Shown here in pieces: positions 26,861 to 39,798 of a DNA stretch of 64,000 nt. Every line of letters begins with the position of its first letter. Within the stretch, counting starts at the first letter, position 1. The DNA comes from Pleurotus djamor. Lineage: Eukaryota > Basidiomycota > Agaricomycetes > Agaricales > Pleurotaceae. The position numbers and the translations under genes were made by a program. The stretch is from positions 1 to 64,000 of the forward strand of contig JAPEVF010000222.1 in NCBI GenBank assembly GCA_029747585.1. Direction: 5' to 3'. The notes below the pieces were generated by a model. The model was given only the letters and a program-made list of their open reading frames with translations. It was not told the DNA's origin and searched no databases.

Positions 26861-29390
26861 ATGCCCGACACCCAGCGTAAACTCTTCACCGAGCTCAACG
26901 ATCTCATCCGTGGCAATGTCCACTTCAATGACGACCCCAGGTCACCGATTTCACTTTGCCCTTTATCCATACTTCTAACAAACCTTCAGTTTTCAGGACT
27001 TATCTTCCATTTTCAACGGCAACATTGTGACCGTTGCCAAGGCTGTTGCATGCCCGCTAGACGCCGACGACGTCAGCAAGTATGTCTAGTTGTCTTTAAC
27101 CTTAGGCACCTGCTAACTAGGCTTAGGATTGTGATCTTCTGTGGAGAGCACGGACTCTCTCCGTCAATCAAAGCTGGCGGATACGGTACGGCCGGTTGGG
27201 CTGTAGGTGGAGATCTCATTATTGATCTTCACCTACTCTCCGAGCTGGACATCGAGCAGCCCAACGAAGATAACTCATATACTAGTCTCCGCGACATGAC
27301 TCCAGTCAATAGCAAAGGCAAACACGTAACCAATCCTGGTGCGAGCCGCTCTGGAAAACGTCGCAGAGAGGAAGATGCCGAACTTCGAAACTACGATTCT
27401 GCTTCGAAGACTGTAGCGGGATACCTCCGTTCTCCCTCGCTTGATCCCCTCTTTGACTCTGATGCTTCTCATCCCCACACCAGGAGGCGAGTAGAAGAAA
27501 CGCCTGATACCATCAGCCGCACAGGCTCCGGCGAATCAACTGATTCTACTTCATCCACGGCGACTTCAACTTCACATGCCAGTACAGCTACTTCTGCAAC
27601 CTCTGTTTCGTCGCGTTCTGCTGGGCCTCGCCCTAGCGAAGCTCTTTCTGGAGGAGATCCATTTGGATACATCAATGCACCCTCTTCTCAAGGGGCTCCA
27701 GCTACTACTCGGCAATCTACTTTCTCTCAGGCCCCCTTCAGTGACTGGTCCACCTTACCCACAACCGTCATAACCAATCCAAGTCTCCCCCCAACTCGCC
27801 TCGGCTTTTACGAGCCTATCTACCCAGATAATCCACATGCCTATGTCACTTTTGGCGCTGGAAAGCGTCAGAAGGAAGTTGACATTTTTACTGCCACCCA
27901 TCCACTTCAAGGAAAGTCTGCTACAGGAAACGTCGGCCATATTCCCTATCATGTCCCATTGTAAGTTTACGCTCTCTCGTCGGTATCTCATACTTAGCGC
28001 CTTTAATTAGCGGTGCTCACCCTGCCGGTTCTTCAATAATGCTCTTAGGAGGGTTTGGTTTCCTCAGCCGGTTGCACGGCCTCAGCATCGATAATCTCGT
28101 CGAAGTCGAGATGGTTTTGGCAGATGGACGCATTGTCATCGCCAACGAGAATGAACATCCAGGTTAGCTATCTTCGTCTTCGTCCTGTAGCGCTTGCAGG
28201 AGCTAAAAGGGGTTCCATAGATTTATGGTGGGCTCTCCGCGGAGGCGGTCCAGCCTTTGGAATTGCTACTCGGTATAAAGCCAAAGCATTCCCTGTCCCC
28301 GTCGTATTTGCCGGCAACCTCATCTAGTAAGCATCACACTTTCGAATATATATTCTAGTGCGTAATCCTCGTGTTGTAGTCGTTTCAATCAAGCTACGGC
28401 TCCCTCGCTTATCAAGCACTTCCGTGATTGTATCAAGGGGGCACCACGCGAATTGTATGCCAACATCATCCTGACTGCAGGTCCACCTGGTCAGGATTCC
28501 CTTGTCGTCATCCAGATGTGCTATATCGGCCCTAAGGAACAAGGCCAAGAATTTCTTTCGGCCATTTCGTCCTGGGATGGGGAACGGTGTCTCCTGAATG
28601 AAGTCGACGAGAAGAGTTTCCTGCATCAGCAAGACAGTGTCGCACAAGTCCTTCGTGGGCGTGGTGAGTGGTCATATATGCTGTCCTTCCTCTATATCGG
28701 ATCTGACGCGTTTCTTTTGCCCTCTAGCTGGTCGACAGTGGTTCATCCGCTCTGCGCTCATCATGTCGCTTCCAGATGACGTTATCCACCATACGGTTTC
28801 CCAGTTTGCCAATTCCCCAGTTGGGTGCAGTATGTCCACTACCATATGTCCTCGGTTGAGTAACTGACATCCTACAGCATGGTTGTTTGAATTGGCCGCT
28901 GGTGCCGTAGCTGATTTCGAAAATACATGTGTCCCAAAGGGCCAGCGTGAGGCGACGTTTACCGTCGCAGCGTTGCATCAATGGGATATGGGCGTGGATG
29001 ACCCTCGTTGTGTCCTTGCCGCTGAAGAGGTATGTCGTCCCTTCTGACCCAATAGGCCAAATTAAACCGTTCATATAGTGGATCAAAGACACACTTAAAC
29101 CCATTAATGTTGGCGGTCCGTTTCCCAGTGTAAGGCAATATCCTCGCTTCCTATTCAGATGGCTCATGTTGCCTTCATAGTTCCTCGGGCGTTCCGAGTC
29201 AGCCCAGCGCACGATGTCCTCTTATGGGGAAAATTGGGGAAGGATGAAAGAAATCAAGATGGAATACGACCCGAAGAATATTTTTCGCAACTCATACTGG
29301 CCCTTGAATGCTGCTGGGGAAATCGTTCACCCATCACTCCACGAGCCACCCACCCCCGGTGACGCAAACGACATCCATAAATTGGTTTGA
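26861..29390 (+). CDS. FAD-linked oxidase (PCMH/berberine-bridge-like) with long disordered insert
   Basis: Flavin oxidoreductase of the VAO/PCMH fold. From the ATG at 26861 the N-terminal exons read MPDTQRKLFTELNDLI, then IFNGNIVTVAKAVACPLDAD, and the FAD P-loop-like segment HGLSPSIKAGGYGTAGWAVG near 27150. The FAD domain resumes with PHAYVTFGAGKRQKEV near 27835, then MLLGGFGFLSRLHGLSIDNL, VEVEMVLADGRIVIA and DLWWALRGGGPAFGIATRY. The substrate domain follows and the berberine-bridge C-terminus YDPKNIFRNSYWPLN ends with a stop at 29388-29390. Between LHLLSELDIEQP and PHAYVTFG lies a ~180-residue Ser/Thr-rich insert carrying a nuclear-signal-like GKRRREED. About eight short introns. The covalent-flavin His is not obvious. 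Substrate unknown; no secretion signal is seen, so it is probably intracellular. Confidence 0.85.
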
Positions 29391-29720
29391 AACGTTGACG
29401 ACCCTGATGCATCTTCATACGAATACTCTGTACAGACAGTTGTTAGAACATTTTGTAATACATTCCATGGGTTTGTGTTATATTAGAATTACATGGTGGT
29501 CAAAGGAGAATGAGTATGCGGAAGTGTGTGGGGCAGGAACAATGTAGGTAGTAGATAAAGAAGAAAGTATATGTTGAGTATGTTCGTAAGGAAATGATAG
29601 ATCCGTCATGCTATATACCACGGAGGGGGCATGAATACCATACGAAAACAAGCGCATGTCGCGACAAAACAAAGCAGATGAGAAAACCTGTACCTACTAG
29701 ATGCAAAATAAAAAGGGACA

Positions 29721-32700
29721 TTAAATTATATCGTCTAGAGGAATCAGAAAACTAGCTAAAGCCCAGCCGACGCAGGCATCCGAGTCCCTCACAAGGAGCA
29801 GACAATCGGCGCCGTCGTCGACGTGCAATGGTAGCTTAGGATGCATACTTGGATGTCCAGCCTCATGTAAGACTTCGTAGATATCCCCGACAACGAGTCG
29901 GAAGAACGGATAACTGAAATAGGAAACGCCTGGTGGGGGTTTACACGAGTGTATGACCTTGCAGGCGTACTTCCCCGGTGCTGACGACCATGAGTTACGG
30001 GAAGGCACGCCGCCACGGTCGCCATAAGTTTGTTGGGGAGATGGAAAGGAGGTAGTGTGACCAGGCGTTGGCGGAGCATCAGGGTCCACGGAAAAGTACG
30101 TATCGTTTCCAGATTTGTTGGACGGAGAACGATGTCGTCGAATGGGCTGTGATGGTTGCGGTTGCTGCTGCTGTGCCTGGTTCTGTATCGACGAAGACGA
30201 AGAGTGGGAAGAACGAAGGCTATCAGTGAACTTGCGACGTAAACTGGGTTTCCTCGAGGCACGTCCTCGATCTTTGTCTTCCAACCTGTCATCACCGAGA
30301 ATCTTGGAAGTCGTTGAACTTCGCGATGAAGGGGCTTCGGGGGNTTTCGAGCCGTTGGTCGAGGCCAGGACAGGCATACTCTTCGTACGTGGCTGCATAG
30401 GAGGCTTCGACGAAGACGAACTTGACATGGTGGCGAGTGGTGTTGAAGGACCAATATCGACGTACTCCCCGAACTCGTCGTAACCATGAGACTCACTCAG
30501 TCCCAACGCCCGTAGATACTCCTGCATGCTATACAGGTCTTCCGCCTCTCGGGCCTCTGCATCAACATCAGGGTGTCCAGCGGGCGCAGGAGAGGTCCCT
30601 TCTCCTTGATGATCCCGCCGGGATCGTGACGAACCACGCTTCGCTTGTGCAGTTCGAGCAGCGGACCAGCCCAAACTTTCATCAGCCGGGTCAACAGCGG
30701 CTGATCGAGAACTGCTGCTGCCACTATGGCCGCTGTGCCTCTCTGATCGCGAGGACATGGAGAGATCNCCATGGGANGACTGCTCCCGTCTGATTGCACT
30801 GGGCATATCGTACATGCTCGCGCCGCCNTGNCGTAGGGGATAATCNCTACCNCCACGAGANCGCATCCTTGGCGTNAAAGGCAGAGGACCGGANACATAG
30901 GGGAGNCCNCCNGAGCTGAACCCTTGNGANTATCCNGGACTGGGGAGTGGGCTGTAGGTGCTTTGACCATGATGTGGCATGTAAGGAAGAGCGGGATCAA
31001 GGGAAGCCAACATGGAGGCGACACCACCAGCCCGAGAATGACCCAAGCTTTCCGACGAGTTCAGACTTGGTCTTCCCCTTGNCTTNTTAGCATCCAAGCT
31101 CTCCAACGTCCCAGTCACCCCCGANCCAACATTGAGNGCNCCAACACTACCNCTCCGNGCACGCCACTTGTCNTTCGCCTTCTTATCCTTCTTCACCTCT
31201 TTGTCCTTCTTATCCCTNGTAGGCGCCGGGGTTACGATCTTCAATGCATGGACAACTTCATCAACCTCCCTCCATCGACTCTCCCAAACAGCCATCGTCT
31301 CCATAGCACCACCGCCATTCCCCTCACCCTCAACCCTCAGCAACTCCCACAACTCTGACCAACGCATCGTCACCTGNGCCCAATACTCGACTTGCAGATT
31401 CATCCATTCCCGAACAGCACACTCAACTCCTGAATTCAGGAGTCCNACGAAGATAGGAAGTTCCTGCGCAAGCTGCCCACGAAGAGCAAGGTACGTCGAT
31501 GANGCCTGTAGAAGGCTCGGTGAAGGCCTGTTCTTCGCTGACGACGAACCAGAAAGNGAGGCGAGGGTGGACGAAGAAGAGGATATGGGTGTGTGAAGAA
31601 GTAGCTCATGAAGCGGCCTAGCTGCATTCATNGCGTTAATAAGGATCTTGGGTTCATCCATACTTCGCACTAGCTTTGATATCGGATCTAGTATTCGAGT
31701 TTGAATGTCCTTCTCCAAACTTGATGCAAGGGGAATAAGGTGATCCCGTACGACACGCAGGAATGCGTCAAAGGCCTCCGACTGTAGAGCGTCTTCGTCA
31801 AANGTTTGACTGGGTGCGTGGTCTGGATANCCTTGACCATTACTTCCAGCGCCATTGGCTTCGTCGAANGAATGNGAACCAGANCTAACAAGATCAGGAT
31901 CGATNTGCAANCCAATCACTCTGCCGAATGATCTGGCCCAGTGCTCAAGTCCTTCNGCACTACGCTTCGAAGCTCGTGCCCATTCGATCATCTCCTTCGC
32001 AAGTTTGTGAAGGAAGTGATACGTCTCGTCGAGATGCATGGCCAAACGCAAGACTTGGATGTTCTCGGAATGAGTATCCCTCGAAGGAGTCGAAGAAGGA
32101 ATGAGGGTCGCAGTCGATGCATTGTGCGATATTGAAAGAAGGGGTTCATCATCACCACCACCAGAACCTTTCGTCGGACTCTTCAACTTCATCTTCCCGC
32201 CCAGGCCTCCCTTCTTCTTCGGCGTGCCGGAGACGGCAACAAGTCCACCGATGCTACCAACGGCCTCGATCCCCACCAAATCCTTCAATCCCAACAACGA
32301 AGCTCCCCCTCCTTTCTTTCCCTTCTCCAGTACCTCTCTAACAACCTCATTTCGCCTCCGACCTTCATTCACAGCCCGCGCCACATCTTCCATACGNTCC
32401 TTNGCCTCCTTCAAATGCGAATAATCATTATGCGAGTCGGGTGTTGCGTCTATGATGGCTTGAAGCAATAAAGGATATTTAAGTAGCCGCTGTACGGGTT
32501 TGATAAGTAGAGAAGGCAGATCCCAGGCATGACTGTGCGTTGAGGCGATTTTCTTCGTCAAGGAGAGGTAGGCACCGAGTGGTGGTCGAGAAGAGTCTGA
32601 AGAATTTGAGGAAGCGTCTTCNGGTGANGGTAGGCCCACTGTGAGNGCAGTNAGACGTGCTAGAGCGATGGGGTGCTTGGTGATGTATTGCTTGTAGGGG

Positions 32701-34050
32701 CGNTCGAGGTCAGGGATCTNTANTNGNTNTGCTGAATANCNNTGTCCNTTGATNTGGGCACGGAGGAACTCACCACCTGACAAAACAACTGCCCAACTCT
32801 GTCCATNCCATGACCTCCCTCAATCTCTTGACCCAAAGCCTCTTCCAAGAGGTCACAGAATTGATCGCTGAATATNGCTAGTTCAGCGATATTTGAGAAG
32901 ATAGTCTTGGTATCAGGAGGGGCGAGTGGGGGGTTGTTCGTTGAGAAGGGAGCATAAGTGTTGACTGAGATTATCGANGTGGCTGTCGTCGAGGTCGTTG
33001 CAACGGACGAGTTTGTCGACATTGATGAAGTCGTTGAAGCGGATGCAGTAGACAGCGTCCTTGATCCGCTAGCGCTGCTCACGACTATCTCCGTTGATGG
33101 TAATGCATCTTGTGGTGATGACTCCGGAGGGGTGAAAGAAGCCGGCAGACCTATGAAAGAGTTATAGGAACAAAGGCTCGCATAATTGCAATTTCGACGC
33201 ACCCATTGCAAGTGGAATGTGCACCTCCCTGATCAAGGCTAGATCGCTCGCGTACGCACGCTCTGANGACAACAACTCATGGAGCGCGTGCTGCCTTTTA
33301 GTCATTGCCTTCCCTTTCCCCTTCTCATCCTTCTGGTCTTTGACGACGAGAGGCGCAGTCGGCAACGGTGGCGACTCGGCACGTTTTGGNTCGGGTTTAG
33401 GCGAGACGGCTTTTGACATGCTACCATTCATCATGGCAGAGGTGGAGGGGTGGACGATGAGTGGGTTCGAATTGATCTCTTCGAGCAACTTTGTAATGGA
33501 CATGATGGATTCTCTGGATTCAAAGACATGTAAACACCGCTTGACAACAAAGAAGCGACTTGGAAAGTTAAGCATACCTAGGCGCCGCGCTTGTAAAGTC
33601 CTCGGCTGAGTCGATGTATATTGGAGTATGTCCGGTGTGAGATTCTGCAGACGCGGAGGAGTGTTGCGACTCTGTAGAGGGAGAGGTGGATATTGGTGGG
33701 GGGTAACTGCGTCGTGGAGGAGGGCGAAGGGGAGAACGAGCAGGAACGAGTGGAGGTACCGCTGGAGGAGGGCGAGGGGGTAATGGTTTGTCCGTGGTAG
33801 TAGGGGTGGAAGGGGGTGGAAGAGTATTAGTTACGGAGTTTAAGCCGGAATAGCTTGTAGAGGCCAGGTCCAGGACAAGGTTGGGTGGTGGTGTTGTGCT
33901 TGAGTAGAGCATGCCCACGCGGCGTGAACGAGGCAAAGGTTGAGACTGTGGGTCGATCTCTGTGGAATTCTGAGGCTCTGACGCCTCCAAGCCCTCCCCA
34001 TCTCTGTGCATCTCAACAGTATCGCTGTCCACTGCTGTGTCGACCTCCAT
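29721..34050 (-). CDS. Rho/Cdc42 guanine-nucleotide exchange factor (DH-BAR-SH3)
   Basis: Large GEF predicted to activate a Rho/Cdc42 GTPase at sites of polar growth. A Pro/Ser-rich N-terminus (MEVDTAVDSDTVEMHRDG) is followed by the DH start KRQHALHELL.SERAYASDL and EVHIPLAMG. A Ser/Thr-rich loop then precedes the DH core: FSNIAEL, FCDLLEEAL, the YLSLTKKIAS region and LLIKPVQRLLKYPLLLQAII, the most conserved DH helix. Next come a helical BAR-like region (MHLDETYHFLHKLAKEMIEW), a long disordered stretch, and a C-terminal SH3 (FRLVVGDIYEVLHEAG...CLLLVRDSDACVGWALASFL) with a stop at 29721. The order DH-BAR-SH3 resembles the Tuba/DNMBP and fission-yeast Gef1 type. Dozens of single Ns (30344-33390) keep the frame, so they mark uncertain bases rather than gaps. 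Start at 34050 is the first Met of the open frame. Confidence 0.88.
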
Positions 34051-36396
34051 AATCTTCGTGGGTTGCGTCGGCTAGATAGCACGTGTAATATTTGAAGCGT
34101 ATACTATGTGATAAGGGGCAATATCAGAGCTGATGAACCTGGCGTCAAGAGACATTGAGCTGCGATAACAAGATGGAAGATGGAAAACATACGGAGCCTC
34201 TGATCATGGATGCAATGCATGAATTGCTGGCAGCGGCCATTTCGAATGACACCTGTCACCCTTTCCAGCCCGCCTTGAGCTGACCGTGGGAAACACACAA
34301 TTATCACATTGTGCGGCGTCCAGCCCTGCTTCCGGCCTGGAGATCGCCATCTCGCCATCGCCGCTGTATCTGAAATCCATCAACGTCGATGTGGGGGTCG
34401 CTTTTGTTTACTAACTGGTATGTCGGGAACGTACCTTCGTCAGGAACTAGGACAGCAAACTCGAGCTACTCAGAGCTTATAGCTATCTTGTGAATCCGGA
34501 GTCGGGCTGCTTGCACGAGTGTTCCAAACTTGCCTTGAGGTAGGCACGTACACCAAAAGCACCCTTCGAGGTCAGTCTTAGCGTGGGATTACATGCAAGC
34601 CGGGGAAAATACGCACCCATAACTGTTCGAACCTCATTCAGGCCATGAAATCTTCTACGCGATGGATTCAGGTCCTTGCTCCTGATGTACTGTGCAAGTG
34701 AGCAGTGATTCTGTTTCGTTCCATGAAATTTTACCGACATTACATCGTTTTCATATTGAAGGGGACATAGCGTTTCGGACTGCTATGCCTTCAGGACCTG
34801 AAACCGCGAAATCTACTAACGAAGTAGAATTAGTCTAGTCGCCACGCCTATGCTCACCGCCAAAACTTCGATATCTAGTGAGGTATAGTGCAGTCCTTTC
34901 ATCTTTCGTTTCTCACATCGCCGAGTGTAGCGATGGCATGTTTGCACGCTTGTTGCTAAAATGTAATCAAGGAGGCACTTCGGTTCATCACGAGGCGACA
35001 TCTTATCCCTACGCACCTCACCGGTGACCTTCTCTTGCACCATGTGTTGAGGCCTCTCTTCTCGAAGAACACTTCTCCGCATCTACTAGTGCCTATCATT
35101 AGAAGATCGGTGGGTATTTTAGCAATGGGAATGGGTTTATCCGAATCTTGATTTCTATTATTATCGATGCAGACGAGTATACCATCTATCTTGAGCATCT
35201 GGAGAAATCAAGTTGTTCCGGAGAAACTTGCCCCGGGTCAAATGAATTCAGGCAGGCTAAGAAGCAAGCAGTCTCCGAGGGTCGTTCCGTGGCAAAATTG
35301 CCCTCCAACCGCTATGGCCCGGGGACGTTACCTGTAGAGTGCGTAAGGGTTGGTACAAGGTAAACTGAATGATCTGACGACCTAGCTCAACAGCATCACA
35401 GCACCAAATTGTCCTTCTAGGAGAACCATGTCCCAAACGCAGNAAAAAAACGCGCATATATGGTCCTTCATGTGCAGTCAAGTCACGAAATTTGAAAAAG
35501 AAAATACTACCTAGTCGTCGAAGGAATTCTGGAGTTGACAGCGAGCTGTGGGTAATCTCAGTGGAAGGAGGATACGCCAGTATATTCGTCAAAATGTTCG
35601 CGATCAAAGGCAAAGATGATGGTGGTAAGGAAGGAAGGAACAAAACGAAGTGCCATCCTACTGTCTCAGATTTCGTCGGGCCCTGAAACGGGTCGGGAAG
35701 TAAATTACGTACACAAAAGGCCGACGTCGGGGGCGGGCGGGCCGCCAGGCGCTCCGCCCCGTCGTCCAGGTTAGGGAGCTAGGAGGGCGGCTTAGGGTTG
35801 CGAGTAAAACCTATCGGAGGGGTAAGGAACTAACCGGTTCAGTACTGTATAGGGGTTCTGTGCACGTGGGTGCCAAGACCTTCTATTTATGGAGATAGTG
35901 GCGCAGAAACAACCGGTCCGGTGGCCGAGCGGCCGAAACCTCAACTGCGACGACATCAGCGACCACGACGACAAGGCAGCAAGCCCAATCTATATCATAG
36001 CGAGCACTTTGAAATTGAATGCGACAGCGTGCCAGCCCGAATTTTGCTGGAGTTGATGTCGCAGTCATTGATTGTTCCAGCAGAGATGCAGGTCAGTCGC
36101 GGATTCGGCCAGATTCTCGTAGCACCCACCCAACGTTCGCAGAACCACATCCCATAGTTGATTATCGAGTAAGAGACGTTCCACTGTCGTGTGGCAAGGA
36201 CTCGACCAAGATTCAGTCCGCGGGGGGGTAAAACAGAATTGCAGAGACCCCTGAACTCAGAACACGTGACGGGTAACTTACCCTCCATTTTGGAACCTCA
36301 CCTGACACCCAGACCTTCGGCGTCTAACCCCTATTTGCCGGTAACTAACCTGTGAAAAAGTGTGCCCCAGCTGGTCAGTGGTTATTCTCGCAACAC
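34051..36396. other. gene-poor stretch
   Basis: No gene recognised in 2.3 kb. Minus-strand frames at 34104-34358 and 35257-35643 are open but lack family features. 35700-35800 is GC-rich. A GGTGGCCGAGCGG string near 35930 resembles a tRNA D-arm, but no anticodon or T-arm follows. Confidence 0.4.
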
Positions 36397-36734
36397 TACT
36401 ATGGTTGAGTGGTAGTGCGTAAGGTGCCCTTAGTGCGTAATGTCACACAATGTCACATCAAATTTTGGAAGCCATCCTCCCACGCTAGCAGAATGTCTGC
36501 GAAAACCCCTAATTTCTTTCACTCTCCGCACCGGCTGCTCGGCCACCGTGACACCTTCCTCGAAAGTCAACTCANCGTCCAGCTAACGTACGCCCATTAT
36601 GAAAGCTGGAGGGCGAAGGGAGACATTATCGGAGGCTACTATTAATTTTTTGTGGCAAGAAAATGGGAGGAAGGTATGTTTTTCGGGTGATTACGCACTA
36701 AGGGCACCTTACGCACTACCCCTCAACCATAGTA
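36397..36734. mobile_element. MITE with 43-bp inverted repeats and TA flanks
   Basis: A ~334-bp non-autonomous element. The left arm 36399-36441 reads inward as CTATGGTTGAG, GGTAGTGCGTAAGG, TGCCCTTAGTGCGTAAT. The complement of 36690-36732 is the same, with a single clear mismatch. A TA dinucleotide flanks each side (36397-36398, 36733-36734), fitting Tc1/mariner-type insertion. There is no transposase frame inside. The close arm identity suggests fairly recent activity by a mobilising relative elsewhere in the genome. Confidence 0.85.
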
Positions 36735-38812
36735 TGACGAGTGAACCGGTGAAGATGACAATGGTAACACTGTGGCTACGTCGCGCGAAGGTCCCATCGA
36801 GCTGCTCGGCTTCTTGCGGCTTTGGGGATTCACCACAACGACCAACCAATATCCTACGTCCCATCGTGGAGGAACACACGACATGCCATGACTACTCTAG
36901 AGGATAACAGGATCCATCTGAGAGAGCTAGTAGCCTCGAAACTGGGCTGCCAAAGGAACCATGGGCGTCTCCCCAGGTGAAACCTCCGACCACGACTGGG
37001 TGGAGAGAGGTATGGGGCTAGTGTCCATGGACGAGTCGCTCTTCTGATAGAATTCCCTAATGACTAAAGTCAAACGACGGCCTAACGATCAATGCCCAAT
37101 GCCCAGGGCCATGACCCAAGAACGATGACCTCAAAAAGCAGACCACGAGAGGTGATGAAGTACAAGGTAAGGAGGGTATCCCGGGCGACAGGGTGTGACG
37201 GGCAGGATGGGAAGCTTTGATCGTCATTGTAGGCACCACGGCTTGGTGCGTACTCATTGCATTCTCCCAGTATCACGTCCACTAGCATTATTCGAGGGCG
37301 CGCCCTGGAACAGGAGAGGTGCATGAGCGAAGACTCTAGTTGGCGAAAAGGTCAGGAGTACCGTCGCTCATTACAGTCGTGGTCCACCAGCTAGGTGCAA
37401 CTTTTGGGTATTGCCTTCAAAGAAACAAAGTAGCGGTCAATCTGGATGGGTATCAACACGTCCTAGATAACTGAGAGTACTTTCGATGCGCTAGTTCTGG
37501 TGGGGGGCTTGACAGAATCGCGCTCTGCACTGAGAGCGGTGTGACTTCCAAGCGACGACCGCATGGGCGAAGGACGAGCGTTGGGCTTCGATTTCTGAGA
37601 AGAGGATGAGATGGGGCAGAAATGGAGACGAAAACTTGTGAAAGGGAGGGGCAGGTCCTACGTGTGGATTTGGGAGAAGAACAAACAGGTCGTCGAATGT
37701 GGCTTGAGATCTTGAGATGGTATTCGACTAGGAGTTGGTATGGTAGACACAGCTCCGTGAATGATGGAACGATAAGCTAGACGATCTGGGCATGAAGGTG
37801 GGGCGTTAGAAGGAAGGGAATAAAAACAGCGAAGAAAACGCACCAGGTACCCCGGGGGTGCATATTGACCTACGCTCTCTGCGTTCTGCGACACAAGGCG
37901 TTCCCTCAGCCTGCGCTCCATTGCCTGATTTCCCGATGGAATTGAAATGTCGATGGCTTGAAACCCGATGCCGCGTGTCTGAGGGCATCTCTTAGGGATG
38001 GTGTTCGTCGTGACGCTGTTCATTCGCCTGGGATCTACGCAGCCATTATTGACCATCTGTGTTAAGGAACGAATGAAACGATGAGTATGGGCTGAGAAGA
38101 GAAAGAGAGCCCGGACATGTGAAGATTGAAAAAGCAACTTACAGCCCAACAAGTTTAACGGCACATATGCCCGTTTCGCGCTCTGAAGCCTGTCCTCAGA
38201 GACAGTCCAATGACCCAGATGCACCTATCTCCGTATCCAGCTCTGCGGACGCGAAATTCCGCGCGTAATAGTATGAATCTTGAATGGGAACTCAATTGAG
38301 AGCATCGTGTTCGGTCCAAAGCTCATGTGAGCCAGAGCGAGCAAACTATAGTATAGTTATTCTGCAGAGTGAGATATTAGATAGCTAGAGATCATGCGAA
38401 GAGCGTACATGTAGTATGCAGCAGAGAATTCATCGTTCAGCGGCTCGAGTTGCAACATGACAAGGCTTCAAAAAAGTTTTAGTCGAAGAAGTGGGCTTGT
38501 ATCGATTCAAGGTGACTCACAGAGGTGATGGGACTCATCTCAAATATCAACGAACAGGCTCTGTTGTTATTAGGATGCTTGGGGACTGGGGGAGGTGGTG
38601 GTGGGGAACGAGCTTCAGCAGAAGAAGCGATCGCGAATCAGGCAAGTGGGAAATAGATACCCCAAAAGGGATGTTCGGGTGTCTGCCGGAACTTGACCAA
38701 AACGGGTTGTTTTCAGTTCCATAATAACTCTCGTGTTGCTCTCGTGCGCCCCATATCAATACTCAGTACCTAGATATCAGAGCTTTGACTTATCCTATCT
38801 CCTCCAGTTGCG
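36735..38812. other. gene-poor stretch
   Basis: Two kilobases with no recognisable gene. A 188-codon minus frame (37658-38224) exists but has no family features and no clear splice-compatible partners; left uncalled. Confidence 0.4.
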
Positions 38813-39798
38813 ATGAAAACCACGCTTCCTTCTCGACAGACCCGGTCATCTTCTCGGATCACTCCTGTCACAACAGTCTCCCTAAGGGACGTACAGACGG
38901 TCCCACAGTCAGAAAGCGACGTGAGTGCTGTAAATTCAAGGCAAAATACCCTTGTCCTCATCCTAGTTTTCAGTACACCTCATCGGGTTCCGCATGTTTG
39001 CCGCCTCCTCCTCCGTCATCCAACCCCAACTCTGCGGAATTTCTCTGCGAACATCGGGAGAGTGAGCAACACGCTCATGGTGTCATCATTAGCAGAGGTC
39101 CAAACGGGACGGAACGTCATGGAGACAAAGATTGGCAAGGAGCAAATCGGTGTGGTCCTTGCAAAGAAAGGGATATCCAAGTCTGTCGTGGAACAGGGTG
39201 CAATAGATGCTTGGCTTGCGAGAAGAGAAAAGGGGGGGGTTCCTGTAGCCATATCAAGACCTCGGTGGCGAAGAAGAGAAAAGCCCCTCGTAGTGGAATC
39301 GTAGCCAACAAGAAACCACAATTTACCTTCGCTACCCGAAATCGTCATTTGACTGCGTCTACCACCCCCAATCCCACGCAGTTTCCACGCAAAATGCAAG
39401 AATGGCAGCACAGTAGCGAGCGCGAAGACAGCAAGCTGGACGCTAATCCCTGCAGGCAAACAGCAACGCCAATGGTGACCATTATTCTTTTTGCTAGACC
39501 CCTGATCACTGACCACGTGTATACATAGCCGGAACGCGTCATTCATGATGAGCTGGATGAGATCCCAGTACCTCGGGTGCGTCTATCCTTTATCTCTGGG
39601 ATTTGTTTTACTGGTACATGTACTGATGAGTCTTTCTAGGTAAACAACCATCACCGTCCTGCAGCCAATGTACAGAAGATTCAAGAGATCAAGAAGTTCG
39701 CGGAGTCGTCTCGGAGGGCAGGAGTTGAGCTAGCGCAGTATGCATTGCAGATGACGACTCAATCGGAGAAAGTCTTGAAGCTAATTGAAGAATTGTGA
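38813..39798 (+). CDS. hypothetical protein with Cys cluster and C-terminal coiled coil
   Basis: Unrecognised family. The ATG at 38813 (MKTTLPSRQTRSSSRITPVT) splices with donor GTGAGT near 38920 to YTSSGSACLPPPPPSSN. The long exon then holds a Cys-rich block: CGPCKERDIQVCRG, then CNRCLACEKRKGGGSC. The spacing C-x2-C-x7-C-x4-C-x2-C-x2-C-x8-C, with Lys/Arg between, recalls a Zn-cluster DNA-binding region without matching the classical Zn2Cys6 spacing. A basic stretch (SVAKKRKAPRSG) could be a nuclear signal. The last exon, after 39640, is helical (VQKIQEIKKFAESSRRAGVE) and ends LKLIEEL at 39798, consistent with a dimerising coiled coil. A nuclear DNA-binding role is an inference from layout only. 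Confidence 0.55.

Noticed and set aside
29789..30496. 235-codon frame inside the RhoGEF
   Set aside because: Shadow frame of the real gene, which carries the SH3 domain in the other frame.
35918..35990. tRNA-like GGTGGCCGAGCGG string
   Set aside because: No matching acceptor stem, anticodon arm or TTCGA T-loop follows at tRNA distances.
37658..38224. 188-codon minus-strand frame
   Set aside because: No recognisable domain, no splice partners and no upstream promoter-like features; likely chance.
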